This document shows, piece after piece, positions 60,006-64,000 of a stretch of DNA of 64,000 nucleotides; position 1 is the stretch's first letter, and every line of letters starts with the position of its first letter. Origin of the DNA: Brevibacillus_H ginsengisoli (GTDB lineage: Bacteria; Bacillota; Bacilli; Brevibacillales; Brevibacillaceae); the NCBI RefSeq assembly GCF_050113715.1, contig NZ_JBNJQR010000007.1:1-64000 (forward strand), in the 5' to 3' direction. Made by a program: the position numbers and the translations under genes. The notes below the pieces were generated by a model. It ran no database searches. It saw nothing but the letters and a program-made list of their open reading frames with translations, and was not told the origin of the DNA.

Positions 60006-60704
60006 TTAATCCTTTCTCCACAGATACCCATATCCCCAGACCGTTTCAATAAATTGCGGGTGCGAAGGGTCGTCCTCAATCTTTTGGCGCAATCTTCTCA
60101 TGTTGACATCAACCACCTTGAGATCGCCAACGTAGTGTTTCCCCCACACCTGATTGAGGATTTCGTCACGACTGATCGCTTTATTCGGGTTATCCCAAAA
60201 AAGTCTCACAATCTGCAATTCAGTGGGCGTCAGTAGAATTTCTCTATCAGTCTTGTATAGCCGCTGCTGATCAATTGAGAGGATAAATGGGCCCATCTCC
60301 TGCTTGAGAGGGCTTTCCTCCTGTGTCTTCGGGTCGCTTGCATGAAGTCTTCGAGCAAGCGATTTTACTCGTGCCATTAATTCTGTTGGGCTAAAAGGCT
60401 TCACGACGTAATCATCCGCACCATACTCAAGCCCCATGACCTTGTCAGTCTCCTGCCCTTTGGCTGTGAGCATAATGATGCCCATCCGCGGGTATTGGCG
60501 ACGCAATTCTTGACACACTTCTAAGCCTGATATTCCTGGAAGCATAACATCCAGAATGGCAATCTCCACATCGGAATGCGTCTGAACGATACGTAGCGCC
60601 TCTTCTCCCGTCGCCGCTTCGTACACTTCATATCCTTGCCGCTTCAAATTGATCCGCACAAAATCACGGATCGATTGTTCATCTTCCAATAGAAGGACTT
60701 TCAT
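60006..60704 (-). CDS. OmpR/PhoB-type response regulator
   Basis: Protein of 232 aa: receiver domain (1-115, phosphoacceptor Asp in IAILDVMLPG, Lys in VVKPFSPTEL) and winged-helix DNA-binding domain (about 130-230, ending IETVWGYGYLWRKD). It pairs with the kinase whose start lies 5 bp downstream of its stop. The unit is lipoprotein, regulator, kinase. GAAAGGAGGAGACCTA precedes the ATG. Confidence 0.94.
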   Translation of the reverse strand: MKVLLLEDEQSIRDFVRINLKRQGYEVYEAATGEEALRIVQTHSDVEIAILDVMLPGISGLEVCQELRRQYPRMGIIMLTAKGQETDKVMGLEYGADDYVVKPFSPTELMARVKSLARRLHASDPKTQEESPLKQEMGPFILSIDQQRLYKTDREILLTPTELQIVRLFWDNPNKAISRDEILNQVWGKHYVGDLKVVDVNMRRLRQKIEDDPSHPQFIETVWGYGYLWRKD

Positions 60705-60722
60705 TAGGTCTCCTCCTTTCTT

Positions 60723-62078
60723 CTATAAATGAAAGGTTCGAAAAGCCTGTCGGAGCTTGGCCTCATCCAATTGAAGCTGTTGATAGGCCGCGGACTCTTC
60801 CGCAGATAATGCAGGGGCTTTGGTCGGTAGCTCCCCCACAATCATTCTTCCGTTATTCTCGCCTAGCACAATGGCATGCGGGTATTGTTTTTGTTCGCGT
60901 GACCAGTTTTCACGCTTGATCAAATGAAGTGTCAGCAATGGTGCCTCGGGCTTGGCGGAATGGGCCAGATAAAGGAATTGGATATCCTCTTGCTGTTCCG
61001 TTCTTTTTCGAACAATCGTATATTTCCCTTGCCAGTTGGTCGGGATCGTAAAGTCGAATCCAAACCCATAGTTGGCGTAATTCTCCTGAACCAGCTTAAA
61101 CTTCATCTTGGAACCCAGATCAGGATTCAGTTGATACCAGGATTGCACCCACGGTGTATCCGCCATGCTCAGATCTTCTGTTCCTGGAGGGGCGGTTAGT
61201 GTCCCAATTTCCACGATTCCATCATGATTCACATCCTGGCTGTACAAGGGATATTCTTTATAGGCTAGTTGTTGAGCGCTCTCATCCGCCAGCACATCCA
61301 CGAGCTTGCCCTTCTTTAGCATGAGCAGAGAAGTCATGGCCGAATGGGCTCCTACATCGGCATCGATAAAAATCCCCAGCTGATCAGGGGTGGCTTTACC
61401 GATGACTACCTGCGAAAATCCATTTACGCTGCCATCCAAGGGAATGTGCTGGCTCTCTTTCATCTCTGATCCTGCATAGGAGTACAGCCTGCCTTCTGCA
61501 GTGAGTTGATCGTGATTATGTTCGATGACTAAAATTTCCGCCTTGTGATCTCCGTCTACGTCGCCTATTCCTAAAGCCGAATACGGATGACTCCAAATGG
61601 TCGAGAGCTGTTGCTTCTGGTAAGAATAAACAGCTACTTCCCCATCGGTTCCTTCCGCATAGCCCCAACCCACGATAATGTCTGGGAAAGAATCTCCGTT
61701 CACATCTTGAAACTCAGCCTGTTTTACGTCAGACGCCAGTCCTTTGCAATCAGCAAGTTTCGTCCACGAATTCCCCTCTCGCTTCAAAACAAGCATTCCG
61801 TTCTGGGCGTCGGATGATGAAGTGTTCTGATAGAATGTAACAATCTCATTGGAGCCGTCTCCATCAAGGTCAACTTGATAAATGGCGCTCTTTTCCTGAC
61901 TTTGACTCGGAATCGTGAGTTGCGCGCCCTTCGGAATATATTGGTTTACTGCACGCATGATATCTTGCATAGACTGCTCTTGCTTGGGAGGTTTGGTTAA
62001 CTGACTTGGCGACTGAATGCCACAGCCGGTTAATAATCCAAGCATTGCCGCAATGGATACGAAATAGCTCACCTTCAC
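60723..62078 (-). CDS. Lipoprotein with FG-GAP/VCBS-like repeats, in a two-component operon
   Basis: Lipoprotein of 451 aa: signal peptide with lipobox LLTGCGIQS (Cys near residue 19), then repeats with Asp-rich loops VDLDGDGSNEIV, QDVNGDSFPDIIVG, GDVDGDHKAEIL, DVNHDGIVEIG, typical of FG-GAP/VCBS calcium-binding propeller repeats, and a C-terminal domain of about 130 residues. The start is GTG after AGGTGAGAAAGT. It is the first gene of an operon with the response regulator (18 bp) and kinase, so it may be a surface input or output for that system. Function not known. Confidence 0.82.
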   Translation of the reverse strand: MKVSYFVSIAAMLGLLTGCGIQSPSQLTKPPKQEQSMQDIMRAVNQYIPKGAQLTIPSQSQEKSAIYQVDLDGDGSNEIVTFYQNTSSSDAQNGMLVLKREGNSWTKLADCKGLASDVKQAEFQDVNGDSFPDIIVGWGYAEGTDGEVAVYSYQKQQLSTIWSHPYSALGIGDVDGDHKAEILVIEHNHDQLTAEGRLYSYAGSEMKESQHIPLDGSVNGFSQVVIGKATPDQLGIFIDADVGAHSAMTSLLMLKKGKLVDVLADESAQQLAYKEYPLYSQDVNHDGIVEIGTLTAPPGTEDLSMADTPWVQSWYQLNPDLGSKMKFKLVQENYANYGFGFDFTIPTNWQGKYTIVRKRTEQQEDIQFLYLAHSAKPEAPLLTLHLIKRENWSREQKQYPHAIVLGENNGRMIVGELPTKAPALSAEESAAYQQLQLDEAKLRQAFRTFHL

Positions 62079-62216
62079 ACTTTCTCACCTGTTCCTTGTT
62101 CGTTCTGTAGCATCATGGTTCATCCTGTTATTGTTACATATTTTCTATTCATAGGGTATCTTTCTATTTTTATATCATTTCGATTGAGGGAATAGGTTAC
62201 AAAAAGATTACAAGGC

Positions 62217-62406
62217 AGAAAAGACTTCGTCCCTTTTCGCTCTGTGGAAGTTCGCAATGATGCGGAAAAGTCCGCTCTTTCACTGCGAAAGGGAGTCGCC
62301 AAACGCTTCGCGCCCCTGCGGGGTTGGGTGGCGACTCTTCTCCCTTTCTCCTTTCGCTCGCTGAGCATCACTTCCAAGGAGACTGCAAGTGACGAAATCT
62401 TTTCCT
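62217..62406 (+). repeat. Dispersed repeat, copy C (190 bp)
   Basis: Left end AGAAAAGACTTCGTCC (62217-62232), identical to copy A; right end GACGAAATCTTTTCCT (62391-62406), an imperfect partner. Internal stem GAGTCGCC (62293-62300) with GGCGACTC (62330-62337) around CGCTTCGCG and CCCCTGCGGGG. It lacks the 26-bp GC-rich module found in copies A and B, which accounts for most of the length difference. It lies in a divergent spacer with no gene directly upstream. Confidence 0.88.
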
Positions 62407-62412
62407 TAGCGG

Positions 62413-62640
62413 GCTTACGCGAATGGAATGAAAGTAAAAAGATGTTAGATTCATGCATAACGTTGATTCTTTATAAAACAAACACAAACACAGCTAATTT
62501 GTTGGCTGTGCTTGCATCTTTTTAGTTGTTCAACTAAAGGGCAGTTATCCTCAGTAACTCTAAATTACAATAATGGAATCCGTGCCCATTATTGTACATT
62601 TTCTTTCCCTTTAAAAAGGCAACAGCATAGGATAAAAAGA
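62413..62640 (+). other. Spacer after repeat copy C, with tail fragment and possible hairpins
   Basis: GGGCTTACGCGAATGG recurs here (62411-62426) but the following sequence (AATGAAAG) has lost the long stem; CACAGC / GCTGTG and AAAAAGATG / CATCTTTTT arms are present. CATAGGATA at 62626-62634 looks like a SigK-type -10 for the cupin gene, without a clear -35. Confidence 0.5.
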
Positions 62641-62669
62641 AAATAATAGATCATGGGAGGAGAATGAAT

Positions 62670-63221
62670 TTGTACGGCAAATCAGGTTATCACCATCAGT
62701 CGTCTAATCTAATGCATAACAATTGGAATTACAATTGGTGTAATAACTGGAACCCTTATTATTACAATCAGAATGTTGGTTGGAATAACAACTGGAATGT
62801 TTATTATAGAAGATATGAATTGAAAGATTATGGCCCAAATCCATTTGTAATTAATATTAATGAGGCTGCTAAGCAAAACAACACTTTCCGTACAGCAATA
62901 TGGACAGGTAAGCATTTGCAAGTTACCTTAATGACTATCAATGTTGGAGAAGATATCGGCTTAGAAATTCATCCGACACTGGATCAATTCCTGCGTATTG
63001 AAGAGGGTCAAGGACTCGTTCAAATGGGTAAAAGCAAAGATAGATTAGATTTTCAAGCTAATGTTTATGATGACTTTGCAATCGTTGTTCCTGCTGGAAC
63101 ATGGCACAATCTAATCAATACGGGTAATACACCGCTTAAACTTTACTCGATCTATGCTCCACCTCAGCATCCATTTGGAACCGTTCATCAAACGAAAGCA
63201 GATGCCATGGTTGCCGAATAA
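62670..63221 (+). CDS. Cupin protein with Asn/Tyr/Trp-rich N-terminus, probably spore-associated
   Basis: Protein of 183 aa. Residues about 5-48 are very rich in Asn, Tyr, Trp and His (NNWNYNWCNNWNPYYYNQ), a low-complexity stretch like those of coat or crust proteins. A single cupin barrel follows (about 75-170): LEIHPTLDQFLRIEEGQG with a metal His and Glu, and VPAGTWHNLINTG with the second His. TTG 62670 is the best start: GGAGGAG ends eight bases before it, whereas the ATG 62664 is only about two bases from the site. Sporulation expression is inferred from composition and a CATAGGATA element. Confidence 0.78.
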   Translation: MYGKSGYHHQSSNLMHNNWNYNWCNNWNPYYYNQNVGWNNNWNVYYRRYELKDYGPNPFVININEAAKQNNTFRTAIWTGKHLQVTLMTINVGEDIGLEIHPTLDQFLRIEEGQGLVQMGKSKDRLDFQANVYDDFAIVVPAGTWHNLINTGNTPLKLYSIYAPPQHPFGTVHQTKADAMVAE

Positions 63222-63274
63222 AACCTCCACTATTAGTGGTATCTTTCTCCATTAACAGAGATCTTTAGTTCATT

Positions 63275-63312
63275 AAAAAAGTCGGTATTCTTCCTTCGAG
63301 AATATCGACTTT
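63275..63312 (+). terminator. Terminator of the cupin gene
   Basis: Stem AAAGTCG-GT-ATTC / GAAT-AT-CGACTTT followed by a short T-rich tail. Confidence 0.75.
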
Positions 63313-63372
63313 CACTTCTATAGACACCCTTATACATTTCATCATTAAACATAAGGTTTTCTCATACAGACT

Positions 63373-63403
63373 GAGGGGAGTTACCTAGTAACTCCCCTCT
63401 TTT
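63373..63403. terminator. Hairpin, probable terminator
   Basis: Perfect 12-bp stem GAGGGGAGTTAC / GTAACTCCCCTC with TTTT on the plus side and AAAA mirror. It lies 37 bp from the 3' end of the convergent transporter gene. Confidence 0.75.
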
Positions 63404-63440
63404 ACTTCATATTATGTTCCTAGCAGATTATACTAGACGA

Positions 63441-64000
63441 CTACAACAATCCCATCCACTTCCAATAGGTTGCCGCAAACAACAGGAGCAACAGATAGCC
63501 GATAACCGTTAATGGAATACCAGACTTGATGAAGTCCTTGGTTGTAAACGTTCCTGTACCGAAGGCCACCATATTCTGTGGCGCGTTCACAGGCAGGATA
63601 AAACCGAAGCTTACAACAAACTGTTGGATCAGAACCATACCCACGAGATTCATGTCCGGGCGATCCAAGCCTTGGACCAAAGCAATGACGATTGGAATCA
63701 AGGTCGAAGCAAGACTGGTTGCGCTTGCAAAACCTAAGTGAATCACGATGTTGAACAAGGCAAGGATGGCGATAATGGCCAGTATAGGCATCGTATCGAG
63801 ACCCATGCTGCTGAAAAATGCGTTAGCCAACCAGGTTGCCGCCTTGGTTTTCAATAGGATGGTACCAAGCGAAATCCCCACCGCAAACAGGATAATAGTA
63901 CCCCATGGAATGTATTTTTCCACTTGACTCCAGGTGAAGACACCAATTTTAGGAGTCAGCATGACCGCTACTGCAATGATCATCGTAGTTGTACTGTCAA
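63441..64000 (-). CDS. DASS/SLC13 family sodium-coupled anion transporter (3' part)
   Basis: C-terminal part, about 186 residues to the window edge; the frame is open to base 64000, so the gene is cut by the right end and the ATG at 63983 is internal. Several transmembrane segments are seen, with LGFASATSLASTLIP, INAPQNMV-like VNAPQNMVAFGTG (family S-N-T type substrate loop) and a last helix YLLLLLFAATYWKW. It belongs to the divalent anion:sodium symporters (dicarboxylate, sulfate or phosphate); the substrate cannot be chosen from this part. Confidence 0.85.
   Translation of the reverse strand, partial: DSTTTMIIAVAVMLTPKIGVFTWSQVEKYIPWGTIILFAVGISLGTILLKTKAATWLANAFFSSMGLDTMPILAIIAILALFNIVIHLGFASATSLASTLIPIVIALVQGLDRPDMNLVGMVLIQQFVVSFGFILPVNAPQNMVAFGTGTFTTKDFIKSGIPLTVIGYLLLLLFAATYWKWMGLL

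Noticed and set aside
1..64000. Prophage, integrative element or tRNA genes in the window
   Set aside because: No integrase, transposase, phage structural gene, tRNA cloverleaf or attachment repeats were found; the only rRNA is the partial 16S at the left edge.

Overview
The window looks like chromosomal DNA of a spore-forming Bacillales bacterium, most likely Brevibacillus or a close relative. The evidence is the 16S rRNA 5' end at the left edge (it ends ...GTCGAGCGAGG, as I recall for Brevibacillus), strong GGAGG ribosome sites with frequent GTG and TTG starts, spore genes (spoVR, a CotF-like coat protein), a FosB-type bacillithiol enzyme, and classic Firmicute riboswitches. I see no prophage, plasmid, CRISPR array or transposase.

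Layout. 0-0.7 kb: 5' end of a 16S gene on the minus strand with tandem rrn promoters. 0.7-9.3 kb: spoVR, the Ser/Thr transporter sstT, a TetR regulator with its membrane-protein target, a chemoreceptor, a lysine permease behind a lysine riboswitch, and fosB. 9.3-15.5 kb: Ric iron-sulfur repair protein, glycerate kinase plus hydroxyacid dehydrogenase, an SDR epimerase, a NUDIX hydrolase, an ArsR/SRPBCC pair and a GNAT. 15.5-26.9 kb: a minus-strand block for surface sugars (galT, GT2, membrane phosphodiesterase, sugar epimerase, GT39-like transferase, UDP-glucose dehydrogenase, flippase-like protein) interrupted by a Fur-box-flanked FTR1 iron-uptake group. 26.9-29.2 kb: a c-di-AMP riboswitch and the potassium importer kimA. 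29.2-38.1 kb: metallo-hydrolases, a MarR regulator, several very small membrane proteins, a HIT protein, a serine hydrolase, aspartokinase and hybrid cluster protein.

38.3-49.3 kb: an enoyl-CoA hydratase behind a FadR-like operator, a PAS-GGDEF-EAL protein, and a complete ato regulon (atoS-atoC, then atoD-atoA-atoB-atoE behind a sigma-54 promoter with three TGCGCA upstream sites). 49.3-57.6 kb: coat protein, small proteins, a GNAT, glycyl-tRNA synthetase under a T-box followed by three extra hairpins, and a second chemoreceptor. 57.6-64 kb: a secreted protein, a lipoprotein/response regulator/histidine kinase operon, a spore-type cupin, and the 3' part of a DASS/SLC13 transporter running off the right edge.

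Most notable signal: a dispersed non-coding repeat of about 190-218 bp (39178-39394, 51461-51678, 62217-62406 and a diverged copy at 19698-19897). It has terminal inverted repeats, an internal stem with a compensatory base-pair change, a small GC-rich hairpin that sits on opposite arms in two copies, and a recurring tail hairpin whose stem sequence changes while pairing is kept. I do not recognise it as a known element.
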